Below, in pieces: positions 8,388 through 17,604 of a stretch of DNA of 51,869 nt. A program made the position numbers and the translations under genes. Origin of the DNA: Pseudomonadales bacterium (lineage in GTDB: Bacteria > Pseudomonadota > Gammaproteobacteria > Pseudomonadales > Azotimanducaceae). Under the pieces are notes generated by a model that saw only the letters and a list, made by a program, of their open reading frames with translations, did no database searches and was not told where the DNA came from. Location: NCBI GenBank assembly GCA_028281005.1, contig JANQKS010000004.1, positions 1 through 51,869 on the forward strand, in the 5' to 3' direction. The stretch's first letter is position 1; every line of letters begins with the position of its first letter.

Positions 8388-8909
8388 ATGGACATACCGG
8401 ACTTCAAGGTGGTGCAAATTGCCTACTTTGTGGAAGACATACGCAAACACGCCGCCATCATGGCGCAGACGTTTGGCGCCGGTCCGTTTTATGTGGTGGA
8501 TCACATCGAACTTGAGTGGGGTGAACACCGCGGCGAACGCTGCGACTTTGTGCACTCTTCCGCTTACGGGCAATGGGGTAGCGTCATGATGGAGTTGGTA
8601 CAACAGGAAAGTGAAGGTCCCTCCCCGTTCCGTGATTTATTTGCGCCGGGACAGAGCGGTCTGCATCACGTGGCCACCATAGTGGACGATTTACCCACCG
8701 CCTATGCGCATTTCGACGCTGCGGGGATCCCGTTGGCCACCCGCTCCATGACCAAAACCGGCACAGAGTTTTCGTTTCTCGACGCCACTCAAAAGCTCGG
8801 CCATTTCATTGAGGTGTATGAGCACAGCGAGGGTCTTCGTGGGTTTTATGAGTTCATACGTACCCAAGCGCAAGATTGGGATGGACGAAGCCCAGTTAGA
8901 AGCCTCTAG
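8388..8909 (+). CDS. VOC/glyoxalase-fold protein, methylmalonyl-CoA epimerase-like
   Basis: A 173-residue protein with two beta-alpha-beta-beta-beta modules of the vicinal oxygen chelate fold. The N-terminal half has VVQIAYFVEDIRKHAAIMAQ, and the C-terminal half has GLHHVATIVDDLPTAYAHF and HFIEVYEH with likely metal-ligand His and Glu residues. ATG at 8388 is preferred over a TTG two codons upstream. It starts 2 bp after the channel stop codon, so the two are probably translated from one message. The substrate is unknown; resemblance to epimerase-type VOC proteins is only at fold level. Confidence 0.75.
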   Translation: MDIPDFKVVQIAYFVEDIRKHAAIMAQTFGAGPFYVVDHIELEWGEHRGERCDFVHSSAYGQWGSVMMELVQQESEGPSPFRDLFAPGQSGLHHVATIVDDLPTAYAHFDAAGIPLATRSMTKTGTEFSFLDATQKLGHFIEVYEHSEGLRGFYEFIRTQAQDWDGRSPVRSL

Positions 8910-8934
8910 GTCACGGATTTCGGTGAATTCTGGC

Positions 8935-9723
8935 TCAAGTTGAAATACTCCGAGCTGGAAGTACTGCCAAGGTGTCTCCAACATCTTTTCTATGCGTAGT
9001 CAGACTATAGCCGTTGTTTTCCAGGAGCTTCCACAAAGCCTGGCGTTCCCGCCTGGGTAAACTCTTGTGCTCATAGTTGATCACTAAGGGTTTACATACT
9101 GAGAGCGTTTGGCGTACTACCTCACCATCAAAACCCTCTGCATCGACAAAAAGGAGCTCGAGCTCGTTTAAGTCATACTTGGCTAGCACGCTGGGCATAT
9201 CGAGCGCATCAACCAACTCCCAAGCAAGCAGCTCTTCATCTTTGACTTTGGCCGGAAGCCATTCGGCATTTTTTCGCATATAACGGACGGGGTGCCGGGG
9301 ATCTAGGGACGCAATCGAGTGAGGTACCGGTTCTCCCGAGGGTGCATATCTAAAGTCGTCGGCGATTTTGTAAAGCTTCACTTGGCCTGGTGTAGAGGCA
9401 ATCGCGGCGCGGCACATGGCGATCGCCGGGTGATCTCGATAGGCTGCAGTCAGGTTTTTGAACGCCTCCTGTTGCGGTTCCAAGATGACTCCCCGTACAA
9501 CATGGCTCACGAGAAACTCGTGAAGATAGTCATTGCTAACGCCATCAAATCCACCGACTTGAACGAATCGAAACTCATCAGCATCGGCGTAGACACCCCG
9601 CACGAGCAAGCCGAACAATCCCTCTCGCAGTGAATCAGCGGGCTTACTCCCAAGCTTCCGCGCAACATAGTCGGCAATTCGTGCCGGGTTTAAGCGGCGC
9701 TTAAGGTTAGTAAAATATCCCAT
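8935..9723 (-). CDS. FkbM-family SAM-dependent methyltransferase
   Basis: A class I methyltransferase of the FkbM type. Motif I is VQVGGFDGVSND near residue 55, followed by GVILEPQQEAFKNL (motif II acid) and ELLFVDAEGFDGEVV, the FkbM-characteristic post-motif segment. The C terminus is DTLAVLPAR. Its frame opens at a GTG (9744) that would overlap the next gene; ATG at 9723 is chosen because it leaves no overlap. FkbM enzymes usually O-methylate sugars or secondary metabolites, often in surface glycan loci, but the acceptor cannot be told here. Together with its neighbour it faces opposite to all the trp genes around it and looks more AT-rich. Confidence 0.85.
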   Translation of the reverse strand: MGYFTNLKRRLNPARIADYVARKLGSKPADSLREGLFGLLVRGVYADADEFRFVQVGGFDGVSNDYLHEFLVSHVVRGVILEPQQEAFKNLTAAYRDHPAIAMCRAAIASTPGQVKLYKIADDFRYAPSGEPVPHSIASLDPRHPVRYMRKNAEWLPAKVKDEELLAWELVDALDMPSVLAKYDLNELELLFVDAEGFDGEVVRQTLSVCKPLVINYEHKSLPRRERQALWKLLENNGYSLTTHRKDVGDTLAVLPARSIST

Positions 9724-9734
9724 ACTAGGGCGGC

Positions 9735-10688
9735 TTAGACCCACTCAGCGGTATCGATGTTCAACCAGCGACTGATCAAACGCCGCAGAGTTGTTTTAGA
9801 AGCTCGTTTACGACTCAACATCTGTAATGCCCCAAGCGGATCAGGCAGAACCGCCTCGACATACTCACGCACAGACTGCCGTTCAAAACAAGCTGCCGCG
9901 TGGTCGAACATGTCGTAACACAACGAAATCAAAGCCAGGCGCACCACCCTGTGGACCTCGGCGTCGGTTGTGACAGGAAGGTCTTCCGGCTGCACCAAGT
10001 ACAGTAGATCCCCATGTATCAGTTGTCCTTTAGAGAAAGGCAGAGCACCAGAACTGAGTCTAGGAAGTTTTGCTTTACTTGTACGCCGCCATCCATGCAA
10101 CTCAAGCCACTGAGCAGGGAACAACCCAAATGGCCGCAGTGTCAGGTCTACTTCAGCCAGCAAAGGCTGGCCCGTATAAATCGGGAAAAACGAAATTTCG
10201 GTGCGAATTCCGACTACCGCGTCGCCCAGATTTTTAACGGCGCCTTGAAAGCACTCCACCTCCATTCCCTGGATGTCGATCTTCAAGAAATCTACCCGGG
10301 TCGATTTTGCCTGAGCGATCTGATCCAACGTCTGCGCTTTTATAGAAGCAACACCATCGAGTTCGTAGTAGCTTTCGCGAGAAAAACGTTCTGCCAACAT
10401 TTGATTTGCGGCAAATCGCGACGAACAACCGCGTTGCCGATATAGATTGAGTTCAAATGAACCGTTCACCGCAGCAGCGGCGCATGACACCTTAGAAACA
10501 CTTCGCCAAGGCTTCGGAGACAGCACCGACGCATCCTCGTCCGGCTCTAGGCAAATCCAATCCACACCAGAAGCAATCGGCAATAGATCGTTACACCTTT
10601 CTCCTCTGGCACCCACGTCAAACGCAGTGATGCCTACTTGTTCAGACAAGGCGTTGAATTCTTTGTACATTTCCAAGAGCTCTCGCAC
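9735..10688 (-). CDS. FkbM-family methyltransferase with C-terminal helical extension
   Basis: A 317-residue FkbM-type methyltransferase. The SAM-binding motif is ITAFDVGARGERCNDL (about residue 22), then WICLEPDED, and the FkbM block TRVDFLKIDIQGMEVECFQGA with the conserved DIQGxE sequence. About 90 residues after the catalytic core form a helical tail rich in Arg, Leu and Ala that I do not recognise. The start may be GTG at 10688 or ATG at 10670; the latter follows a GAGAG element. It is upstream of, and probably cotranscribed with, the second FkbM gene 11 bp away. The pair interrupts the trpE-trpG interval. Confidence 0.85.
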   Translation of the reverse strand: MRELLEMYKEFNALSEQVGITAFDVGARGERCNDLLPIASGVDWICLEPDEDASVLSPKPWRSVSKVSCAAAAVNGSFELNLYRQRGCSSRFAANQMLAERFSRESYYELDGVASIKAQTLDQIAQAKSTRVDFLKIDIQGMEVECFQGAVKNLGDAVVGIRTEISFFPIYTGQPLLAEVDLTLRPFGLFPAQWLELHGWRRTSKAKLPRLSSGALPFSKGQLIHGDLLYLVQPEDLPVTTDAEVHRVVRLALISLCYDMFDHAAACFERQSVREYVEAVLPDPLGALQMLSRKRASKTTLRRLISRWLNIDTAEWV

Positions 10689-10988
10689 AGGCTGTGCGGT
10701 TCGAGAAGTAAAACAAGAATTATGTCCTATAGGCCCAGCATTGCAAACAGACCGAAATGAGCAGTTAGCTCACGTAAACAGTTTTTCGCTTTACCTCAAT
10801 CGTACAGATTCCTATCATAACATCCGTGGAAAGTTCACCTATCAAATTAGCTATATATACCGCCTTCAGCATTCGCTGGTGGGCCGGGCCCACCGATTAG
10901 CTTTCACCACTTTCTAAACTGAAACCGATCGTGGGCACCAACAATGCTTGTTGCCCAACGCCAACACGTCACCTGAGCAGGCTCCCTA
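10689..10988. other. Promoter-bearing spacer between FkbM genes and trpG
   Basis: This 300-bp spacer contains no credible gene. It is markedly AT-rich from about 10710 to 10870, with several TATCAT/TATATA-like boxes that could serve the minus-strand FkbM genes. A strong palindrome, GGTGGGCC-G-GGCCCACC (10878-10894), is not followed by a T-run, so it is a possible operator or structural element rather than a terminator. The trpG Shine-Dalgarno sequence (AGG) lies at its right end. trpGDC therefore probably has its own promoter here. Confidence 0.5.
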
Positions 10989-11564
10989 ATGATCCTAATG
11001 ATCGACAACTACGACTCTTTTACCTACAACATCGTCCAATACTTGTGTGAATTGGGCAGCGAAGTCGAGGTGCATCGTAACGACGAAATTACCCTTGGCG
11101 AAATACGCACCCTCAATCCGGCCAAGATTGTCATCTCACCCGGCCCATGTACCCCCAACGAAGCCGGCATCTCCCTCGATGTCGTGCGAGAGTTTGCCGG
11201 GCACACCCCGATTCTGGGCATTTGCCTGGGACATCAGAGCATTGGCCAGGCGTTTGGTGGCGACGTGGTGCGGGCTGAAGAAGTCATGCACGGTAAAACC
11301 TCACCCATTCACCACAACAGTCGGGGGGTGTTCGCCGACCTACCAAATCCGTTCGAGGCTACCCGCTATCATTCTCTGGTGGTGGCCGCCAACTCCCTGC
11401 CGGACTGTTTGGAGATCACGGCGTGGACAGAAAAGGACGGCGAGCGGCATGAAATCATGGGGTTCCGCCACAAAGAACTGGCGGTGGAAGGCGTACAATT
11501 TCACCCCGAATCCATCATGACCCGTACCGGTCATGCGTTGTTGAACAACTTTCTCAAACACTAG
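10989..11564 (+). CDS. trpG: Anthranilate synthase component II, glutamine amidotransferase (TrpG)
   Basis: A 191-residue class I glutaminase that delivers ammonia to TrpE. It opens [19 protein letters not shown], typical of TrpG/PabA. The nucleophile Cys is in [11 protein letters not shown] and the His-Glu of the triad in [16 protein letters not shown]-type loops ([13 protein letters not shown]) are intact. It begins a tight trpG-trpD-trpC unit; trpD starts 14 bp after its stop. It could also serve aminodeoxychorismate synthase as PabA, since one protein often fills both roles and no separate pabA is in this window. Confidence 0.95.
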   Translation: MILMIDNYDSFTYNIVQYLCELGSEVEVHRNDEITLGEIRTLNPAKIVISPGPCTPNEAGISLDVVREFAGHTPILGICLGHQSIGQAFGGDVVRAEEVMHGKTSPIHHNSRGVFADLPNPFEATRYHSLVVAANSLPDCLEITAWTEKDGERHEIMGFRHKELAVEGVQFHPESIMTRTGHALLNNFLKH

Positions 11565-11578
11565 GGGGCGTACGCGAC

Positions 11579-12604
11579 ATGGACATAAAAACCGCGTTGG
11601 AAAAAATTGTCGCCGGTGAAGACCTGAGCCAAACCGAGACGGCGGCTGTGTTCCACTTGATCATGTCAGGAGAGGCCACGCCGGCACAGATCGGTGCGTT
11701 CCTGGCGGCCATTCGCGTCAAAGGTGAAACCGCCGCGGAAATTGCCGGCGCCGCCAGCACCATGCGTGAGCTTTCAACCAAGGTTGAGGTTTCGGTACCC
11801 AACCTGGTTGACACCTGTGGCACCGGCGGCAGTGGCGCTAAGCTGTTTAACATCTCAACCGCCGCTGCTTTTGTGGCGGCAGCGGCGGGCGCCAAGGTCG
11901 CCAAACACGGCAACCGCAAAATGACCAGTTTTTGCGGCAGTGCCGACGTGTTGGAGGCAGCCGGCGTTAATCTGGAGCTGACGCCGGAGCAGATCGCCAG
12001 CTGCATCAGCGATGTGGGCGTAGGGTTCATGTTTGCACCGGCACACCACAGCGCCATGCGCTTCGCCGGACCCGTGCGCCAGGAGATTGGCATTCGCACC
12101 ATGATGAATGTGTTGGGGCCGATGACCAATCCCGCCGGTGCAAAACGCCAGGTGATCGGCGTGTTCAGCACCGAATGGCAGCGCAAGATGGCGGAAGTGC
12201 TGCACCTGCTCGGCTCAGAGCACGCCATGATTGTGCACAGCAATGGCCTTGATGAAATCCGTCTGGATGCACCTACTCATGTGGTTGAACTAAAAGACGG
12301 CGCGATCACGGAATACGACATTACGCCCGAAGAGTTTGGCATCCAGATGCAAAGCGACGTCACCGAGCTGTGCGCAGACTCTACCGAAGCAAGTTTGGCC
12401 CTAGTCAGAAAAGCGCTCAAACAACCCGATTCTGCGGCGGCGGACATCGTCAGCCTGAACGCAGGCGCGGCCATCTACGTCGCCGGTATTGCCACCAGCT
12501 TTGCCAACGGTGTCATCATGGCGCAAGACGCCATTGCTGCAGGGCTGGCGAGCGAATGCCTGCAAGAGCTCATCCGTATCTCCAGCTTAATGGGTGAAGA
12601 GTGA
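11579..12604 (+). CDS. trpD: Anthranilate phosphoribosyltransferase (TrpD)
   Basis: A 341-residue enzyme attaching phosphoribose from PRPP to anthranilate. The PRPP loop is DTCGTGGSGAKLFNIST near residue 80 and the anthranilate and phosphate region includes KHGNRKMTS and GSADVLEAAG. The family usually has a small residue run (S/A-V-S-S) after KHGNR; KMTSF here is a mild departure worth noting. The metal-binding acidic pair (NGLDEIRLDAPT) is present. Its TGA stop overlaps the GTG start of trpC by 4 bp, giving translational coupling. Confidence 0.95.
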   Translation: MDIKTALEKIVAGEDLSQTETAAVFHLIMSGEATPAQIGAFLAAIRVKGETAAEIAGAASTMRELSTKVEVSVPNLVDTCGTGGSGAKLFNISTAAAFVAAAAGAKVAKHGNRKMTSFCGSADVLEAAGVNLELTPEQIASCISDVGVGFMFAPAHHSAMRFAGPVRQEIGIRTMMNVLGPMTNPAGAKRQVIGVFSTEWQRKMAEVLHLLGSEHAMIVHSNGLDEIRLDAPTHVVELKDGAITEYDITPEEFGIQMQSDVTELCADSTEASLALVRKALKQPDSAAADIVSLNAGAAIYVAGIATSFANGVIMAQDAIAAGLASECLQELIRISSLMGEE

Positions 12605-13389
12605 GCACCATCCTCGACAAGATAGTCGACACCAAACACGCGGAGGTGGCGGCACGTAAGGCCGACACACCCATTGAAGTCTTACGTGATCGTTTGCAGG
12701 ACGTTGAACCCCCGCGCGGTTTTGCCGAACGCTTGCGCACCGCTGCGGATCAGCAACAGCCCGGTGTCATTGCCGAAATCAAGAAAGCTTCACCCTCCAA
12801 GGGTGTCATCCGCGAACAGTTTGATCCGGTCGCCATTGCCTTCAGTTATGCCCGCGCGGGCGCCACCTGTTTGTCTGTGCTCACCGATGAACAATACTTC
12901 CAGGGGAGCGACCAATACTTAATTGACGTACGCAACTCCGTCGACCTGCCGGTCATACGCAAAGACTTTATCGTGGATGAATATCAAATCACCGAAAGCC
13001 GGGCCTTGGGCGCAGACTGCGTGCTGCTGATCGCCGCATGCCTCAACATCATGCGTTTGACGGTATTGCACGCCCAGGCCAAGGGTTTGGGCATGGATGT
13101 GCTGATTGAAGTGCACAACCCGGCTGAACTCGAAGCGGCGTTGAGTCTGCAGCCCAGCCTGATCGGCATCAATAACCGGAATCTAAAAACCTTTGAAACG
13201 AGCCTCAATACCACCGTGGAACTGCTGCCGCATATCCCACCGGGGGTCACTGTGGTTACGGAAAGTGGCATTGCCACCGCCCAAGACGTTGCGCGCATGC
13301 GCAGCCATAACGTGCATTGTTTTTTGGTCGGTGAGGCATTTATGCGCGCAGACGAGCCGGGTGAGGCGCTGCGTGAACTATTCTTCTGA
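12601..13389 (+). CDS. trpC: Indole-3-glycerol phosphate synthase (TrpC)
   Basis: A 262-residue TIM barrel closing the indole ring. Signature segments are GVIAEIKKASPSKGVI, VIRKDFIVDEYQ, and IGINNRNLKTFE; catalytic Lys and Glu residues sit in these strands. It is a stand-alone TrpC without fused TrpF. The start is GTG, overlapping the trpD stop. In Pseudomonas trpC is followed directly by vfr; here two unrelated genes intervene. Confidence 0.96.
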   Translation: MSTILDKIVDTKHAEVAARKADTPIEVLRDRLQDVEPPRGFAERLRTAADQQQPGVIAEIKKASPSKGVIREQFDPVAIAFSYARAGATCLSVLTDEQYFQGSDQYLIDVRNSVDLPVIRKDFIVDEYQITESRALGADCVLLIAACLNIMRLTVLHAQAKGLGMDVLIEVHNPAELEAALSLQPSLIGINNRNLKTFETSLNTTVELLPHIPPGVTVVTESGIATAQDVARMRSHNVHCFLVGEAFMRADEPGEALRELFF

Positions 13390-13413
13390 CATTTATTCAC
13401 TCGGGCGCCTCTG

Positions 13414-14736
13414 ATGAAGCCAGCGGGACCGTTTGTCCCTACCCTTGCGAACAGCAGCCGCTTCAGCATGGCCGGCGACGATTGTTCCCTGCACTTCGAC
13501 TTGGAGCAGCTCACTCCCAAGCAAGCGGAAGACCATCTGTCGAACCAAGTGCTCACAGCCATGCTACAGGTGGCTTTGCTGTACATCGCCAAAGCTGAGG
13601 ATGAAGTGTGTCTGTATGACACCTTCTTGAGTTCTCCCTGGTCCGCCGCACTGCATGACTACCATGAGCTGTTCACCGCCATGGGTTTGATGTCCGTCCC
13701 ATTGCAGCAAGTTCAATACCACCCCGTGAAGGGCTTTTATGATTCGGTGGCCGCAACCGCTTCCACGTGTGACGTCGAAACCCTTTATATGGTCAGTGGT
13801 TCTAACCTGCCCCTGCACGGTGACCCCAAGGCACTGCAGATCAGCCGTAACCTGAATTCCAAAATACACTTTGCCCAGCACGCACCGGCATTTGGTGTGC
13901 CGGTTCCGGACACTTTGGTCTGCACAAAGGCAGATTTAAGCACCTCACAGGTGAACCACTTTTTTGCCAAACACCCAGCACCGTTGATGCTGAAGACGTT
14001 GGGTTTAGCCGGGGCCCGCAACGTCACCACCGTCAGCAACATGCAAGAAGCCAATGAGTATGTCGCCGAGTACGCCGCTGACATGGAGGTGATTTTGCAA
14101 CAGCGGCTGAACACTTCCGATTACACCGAAATGACCGTGGACTTATTTGTTTCCGACCGGGACATTCGCGTCACCAATGTGCGCCAGATCCTTTTTGCTG
14201 ACGGTTTGTGGGTGGGCAACCTGATGGGTAACGCGGTCAGCGTATCCAGCGAACACGAGCAAACCTTGTTGAACGTAGGAGAATACGTACGCCAACACGG
14301 CTTTCAACATCCCTTGGGTTTAAATCTGGGTATCGACTATTTTGTGCGAAACCCCAACGCCGACTCACGCCTGCCGGAGCTGATTGTCACCGAAATTAAC
14401 GCCCGCTGGACCGGCGGCTTGTTTCCGGCAGAGCTGGTGCGGCGATTGGACGTAGAGGATCAGGCGGTGGTGGCCTTTATCGATATGTGCCCTCCCCAAG
14501 AGTTTGAAAACTACCGGCGCTTTCTGCGCCAGCACCTGTATCAGAACAACGCGGATCAATCCTTCGCCGTAGCACCCATGGGATTTGCGCCTTTCCCAAC
14601 GGATATAGACGGGACTGATTATCTGTTTGTTTGGCAGGTGGTAATAGGTGACTTCGAGGCGTTTAAGCAGGCCAAGCGGGCAGAACTCGGCGATAGCGTG
14701 CTGATCTCCGCACCAAACATTTCCACGGGCTTATAG
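13414..14736 (+). CDS. ATP-grasp-fold ligase-like protein of unknown substrate
   Basis: A 440-residue protein not matching any housekeeping ATP-grasp enzyme I know. An N-terminal Rossmann-like pre-ATP-grasp region (residues 40-150) leads to ALQISRNLNSKIHF, a segment resembling the entry helix of PGM1/peptide-ligase ATP-grasps. The nucleotide lysine is plausibly K194 in PLMLKTLGLAGARNV. The metal-binding end of the fold is convincing: E327 and N329 in VTEINARWTGGLFPAEL. Such proteins join an amine to a carboxylate via an acyl phosphate. It begins 24 bp after trpC and may be cotranscribed with the trp genes. The start is uncertain because no strong Shine-Dalgarno sequence precedes ATG 13414; ATG 13468 is an alternative. 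Confidence 0.7.
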   Translation: MKPAGPFVPTLANSSRFSMAGDDCSLHFDLEQLTPKQAEDHLSNQVLTAMLQVALLYIAKAEDEVCLYDTFLSSPWSAALHDYHELFTAMGLMSVPLQQVQYHPVKGFYDSVAATASTCDVETLYMVSGSNLPLHGDPKALQISRNLNSKIHFAQHAPAFGVPVPDTLVCTKADLSTSQVNHFFAKHPAPLMLKTLGLAGARNVTTVSNMQEANEYVAEYAADMEVILQQRLNTSDYTEMTVDLFVSDRDIRVTNVRQILFADGLWVGNLMGNAVSVSSEHEQTLLNVGEYVRQHGFQHPLGLNLGIDYFVRNPNADSRLPELIVTEINARWTGGLFPAELVRRLDVEDQAVVAFIDMCPPQEFENYRRFLRQHLYQNNADQSFAVAPMGFAPFPTDIDGTDYLFVWQVVIGDFEAFKQAKRAELGDSVLISAPNISTGL

Positions 14737-14809
14737 AGCGTCGCCATTCCACTCCTGCATGTGGGCCAAGGCCGGTGCTATCATCGGGATTTGTCTTCTG
14801 GTTTAACCC

Positions 14810-17461
14810 TTGACCACCATCGCCTTTCTCAACGACCGACCACGCCTGCGCAAAGGTATGTTGTGGGGCATGGCCTTGAGTTTAGTGGTGGCTGGCATCC
14901 TTGTTCTGTTACCCATCGCGGCGGCCTGGTACGGCGAAGACTGGCTGCGTAACAATGGCGCCGAGAACGCGGTTATTGAAGATATCGACTTAAACTTGTT
15001 TACCGGCGTCGCGCGCGTCACCGGACTACAAGCCGGTGGCGCGGACGACGCGCGCCTACATGTGGGGTCCCTCGAAGTGCAGGTACGCTGGTGGCCGTTG
15101 GTTTCTAAACGTGCCCACGTAGAAGCGCTTCGACTCAACGATACCCAGGTGGATGTACGCGCCGGTGACGACGGCACCTGGCACATCGGCGCGCTGGCCA
15201 TCAACCCCATAGGGGCGGACAGCAAACCGGCGCAAGTGGAAGCGGTGGCGGAGGACAGCCCGCCTTGGGGGTTCGGCTCGGATGTGGTGCACCTCACCAA
15301 CGTGACACTGACCTACCGCGACCAACTATTGGATTCTGCTGTCGACATCCATCAAATTACCCTCGGAAGCCACTACACTTGGGAGGCTGGACGCAACACC
15401 GAACTCGAAGTGGACATGGTTGTGGACGGCTCGCCGCTGCGGCTATCCAGTGACATTCAACCCTGGGCTGAAGATCGCAGCATCACCGGTTCGCTTAAGC
15501 TGGACACCCTGAACCTCAAAGACTATGGCACGTTGTTGATGGATCTGGCGGACCTCGATAACCCACGCGGTACTTTCAGTTTTGACTTCGAACTACAGGC
15601 ATCCTACATGGCGGATGGCATTCTCGAGCTGATCATCAGCGGGCCTTTCGAAGTCGACAAAGTGGGTTTTGAAGTGGACGGTATGCGTATCGAAAATGAC
15701 GTCCTGCGCTGGGACGGCGAGGTGCGCATCGACCTGCCTGCACCCGCAGGCGGATCCCTGCTGGCGGTGGACGGCAGCTTGGAATTACAGGGCGCCCAGG
15801 TGGACCTGCCTGACCCTGCGGTCAGCGCTGCCATCGGCAACTTCCAATGGCAGGGAAACGTGCGCCTTGCCCCACCCGCCGACGCAAGCAAGCCTTACCG
15901 CATCCATACTTCTTCCGATGTCAGCGCCGTTGGCATCGCAAGCCGCCACAGGGGGCTCGACATGCTGCTCGCCGGTGTAGAGCGGCTCAGGCTGAGCCGG
16001 CTCAACGTGAATGGCATTGACCAGATTGCGGTCGACAACATCGAGCTTGACGACCTACGCCTGTTGGACGGCCCGGCAACAAACCAGGAAGCAGACGTTT
16101 TCCGGCTGCAGCAAGCCAGCATCGAACAACTGTCGTATTCCGGCACAGAAGGTGTGCGCGCGGTAAAAGTTGGCTTGCAGGCACCCGTTGCCACCGTCAC
16201 CCGCAACGCCGATGGAACCTTCGCCGGCATCGAGCAAGTGCTCGCTGCATTTACTACGCTGCCAACGACAGAACCGTCGGACGACACAGCTTCTGCATCT
16301 GACAACGATGAAACAAACTTAGCTACTGAGCAGAACGCTGCCGTACCATTTCTCATCAACCGCCTGGAAGTTCGCGGTGAACAATGGTTTTCCTTCAACG
16401 ACTTGGCCGCAGATCCGCCGGTGCGGTTTGACCTGTCAACGCTGTCGTTGGACCTGGACAACATCGACAGTCGGGGTGCCGCACCGGCCAATTTACAATT
16501 CGAAACTGGCGTCGATACCCTGCTGATATCAGCCGCTGGGACCGTTGATGCCTTCGCCGAAGCGATGGGCGTTGATCTGACCATCGACGTGGCAAACTTA
16601 GATTTACCCACCCTCTCCCCTTACGTGCCCGGTTACAACATCGAGCGCGGCCGCTTTTCCACCAACAGCACACTGAACATCAGCGGTGATGCCTTGGAGA
16701 TGAATAACGCATTGCTCGTCGAGCGTTTAAAACTGGCTGCGAAAAGCGCGGAGGACAGCGAACTCATGGCTGAAGGTTTGGCCATGCCACTGGACGTTGC
16801 GCTGGATTTGCTGCGCGATAGAAACGATCGCATCATGCTTGATCTGCCGGTGTCCGGCAGCTTGTCAGACCCACAATTCGATACCGGCGACATTATGCGG
16901 ATTGCCATGCAGAACGCTTTGCAGTCCGCAGCCATGACTTACGTGAAAAGCGCACTGCAGCCGCTCGGCACTATTCTACTCGTCAGCAATCTGGCCAGAA
17001 AATCGGCGCGGCCGCGCTTCGCGCCGGTGGCTATGAACCCGGGAGAAGCCATGCTGCCTACCGACGGCCGCGGCTATCTAGATAAGATCGGTAGCTTGCT
17101 CAACGAACGGCCCGGTCTGCAGTTGACCATGTGCGGCGTGGCTGCACCGGCGGATCGGCAGGCCCTGCTGACAGTAAAATTGGAAGCACAACAAGCGGAG
17201 CAGGCAGAACTTGCACAAATGCAGAATACGGCATCAGCCGCCATTGACGACTTTCCAGCCACCGGTAACGAGTTGACGACAACAACGCCGCCACCGGCGG
17301 TGAGCGAAGCTGAGTTGGTAGCCCTTGCCCAGGCCCGCACCACCGAAGCCCTCAACTATTTGACGGAGAGTGTTGGCATAGAACGTAGCCGCCTATTTGC
17401 CTGCCGAGCCAATTTCGTGGACGGCGAGGACGCTTTGCCGGAGATTGAAATTTCGCTTTGA
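14810..17461 (+). CDS. Large DUF748/AsmA-like envelope protein
   Basis: An 883-residue protein with one N-terminal membrane helix (about residues 17-40: GMALSLVVAGILVLLPIAAAW) and a long periplasmic region of repeating beta-strand units, as in DUF748/AsmA-family proteins. Motifs such as LEVQVRWWPLVSKRAHVEALRLNDTQ are typical of the bridge-like lipid-transfer family start. A central Ser/Thr/Asp-rich linker (about residues 485-505) splits the molecule, and the C terminus (TMCGVAAPADR) resembles the DUF748 end domain. A role in outer-membrane lipid or protein assembly is inferred from the family. The start could be TTG 14810 or ATG 14858; a TGcTATCAT extended -10 lies at 14776-14784. Confidence 0.8.
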   Translation: MTTIAFLNDRPRLRKGMLWGMALSLVVAGILVLLPIAAAWYGEDWLRNNGAENAVIEDIDLNLFTGVARVTGLQAGGADDARLHVGSLEVQVRWWPLVSKRAHVEALRLNDTQVDVRAGDDGTWHIGALAINPIGADSKPAQVEAVAEDSPPWGFGSDVVHLTNVTLTYRDQLLDSAVDIHQITLGSHYTWEAGRNTELEVDMVVDGSPLRLSSDIQPWAEDRSITGSLKLDTLNLKDYGTLLMDLADLDNPRGTFSFDFELQASYMADGILELIISGPFEVDKVGFEVDGMRIENDVLRWDGEVRIDLPAPAGGSLLAVDGSLELQGAQVDLPDPAVSAAIGNFQWQGNVRLAPPADASKPYRIHTSSDVSAVGIASRHRGLDMLLAGVERLRLSRLNVNGIDQIAVDNIELDDLRLLDGPATNQEADVFRLQQASIEQLSYSGTEGVRAVKVGLQAPVATVTRNADGTFAGIEQVLAAFTTLPTTEPSDDTASASDNDETNLATEQNAAVPFLINRLEVRGEQWFSFNDLAADPPVRFDLSTLSLDLDNIDSRGAAPANLQFETGVDTLLISAAGTVDAFAEAMGVDLTIDVANLDLPTLSPYVPGYNIERGRFSTNSTLNISGDALEMNNALLVERLKLAAKSAEDSELMAEGLAMPLDVALDLLRDRNDRIMLDLPVSGSLSDPQFDTGDIMRIAMQNALQSAAMTYVKSALQPLGTILLVSNLARKSARPRFAPVAMNPGEAMLPTDGRGYLDKIGSLLNERPGLQLTMCGVAAPADRQALLTVKLEAQQAEQAELAQMQNTASAAIDDFPATGNELTTTTPPPAVSEAELVALAQARTTEALNYLTESVGIERSRLFACRANFVDGEDALPEIEISL

Positions 17462-17480
17462 ACAATTCTTAACCGTGCAC

Positions 17481-17512
17481 AAAAAAGGGCCCATCATCTG
17501 AGCCCTTCTTCG
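17481..17512 (+). terminator. Likely bidirectional terminator between DUF748 gene and vfr
   Basis: AAGGGC (17485-17490) and GCCCTT (17502-17507) form a stem with an 11-nt loop, preceded by an A-run and followed by CTTCTTCGTT. The A-run on one side and the T-rich side on the other suit termination from both convergent genes. Confidence 0.55.
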
Positions 17513-17550
17513 TTGCGAATAGCCTGCCGGGGCTGAGCTTTCGCTACATG

Positions 17551-17588
17551 CTCGCGGTGTGTGCCGCGAGATTACACTTCCATGTGTA
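17551..17588. other. Two consecutive hairpins 3' of vfr
   Basis: CTCGCGG (17551-17557) pairs with CCGCGAG (17564-17570) across TGTGTG, and TTACAC (17572-17577) pairs with GTGTAA (17584-17589, within a base) across TTCCAT. Read from vfr they are the first structures after the stop codon. Neither has a good U-tract. They may stabilise the vfr mRNA 3' end or belong to a small RNA; no promoter for the latter is evident. Confidence 0.4.
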
Positions 17589-17604
17589 ACACTTTAAACC
17601 GAGA

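Noticed and set aside
9077-10445. Plus-strand frames opposite the FkbM genes
   Set aside because: Methyltransferase motifs are clear on the minus strand, while the plus-strand translations have no domain features.
10878-10894. Palindrome before trpG as an intrinsic terminator
   Set aside because: No T-run follows on either strand, so it was kept only as a structural or operator candidate within the spacer.
15604-17355. Minus-strand frames rich in Ser and Arg inside the DUF748 gene
   Set aside because: They are low-complexity shadows of the GC-rich plus-strand gene and lack ribosome-binding sites.
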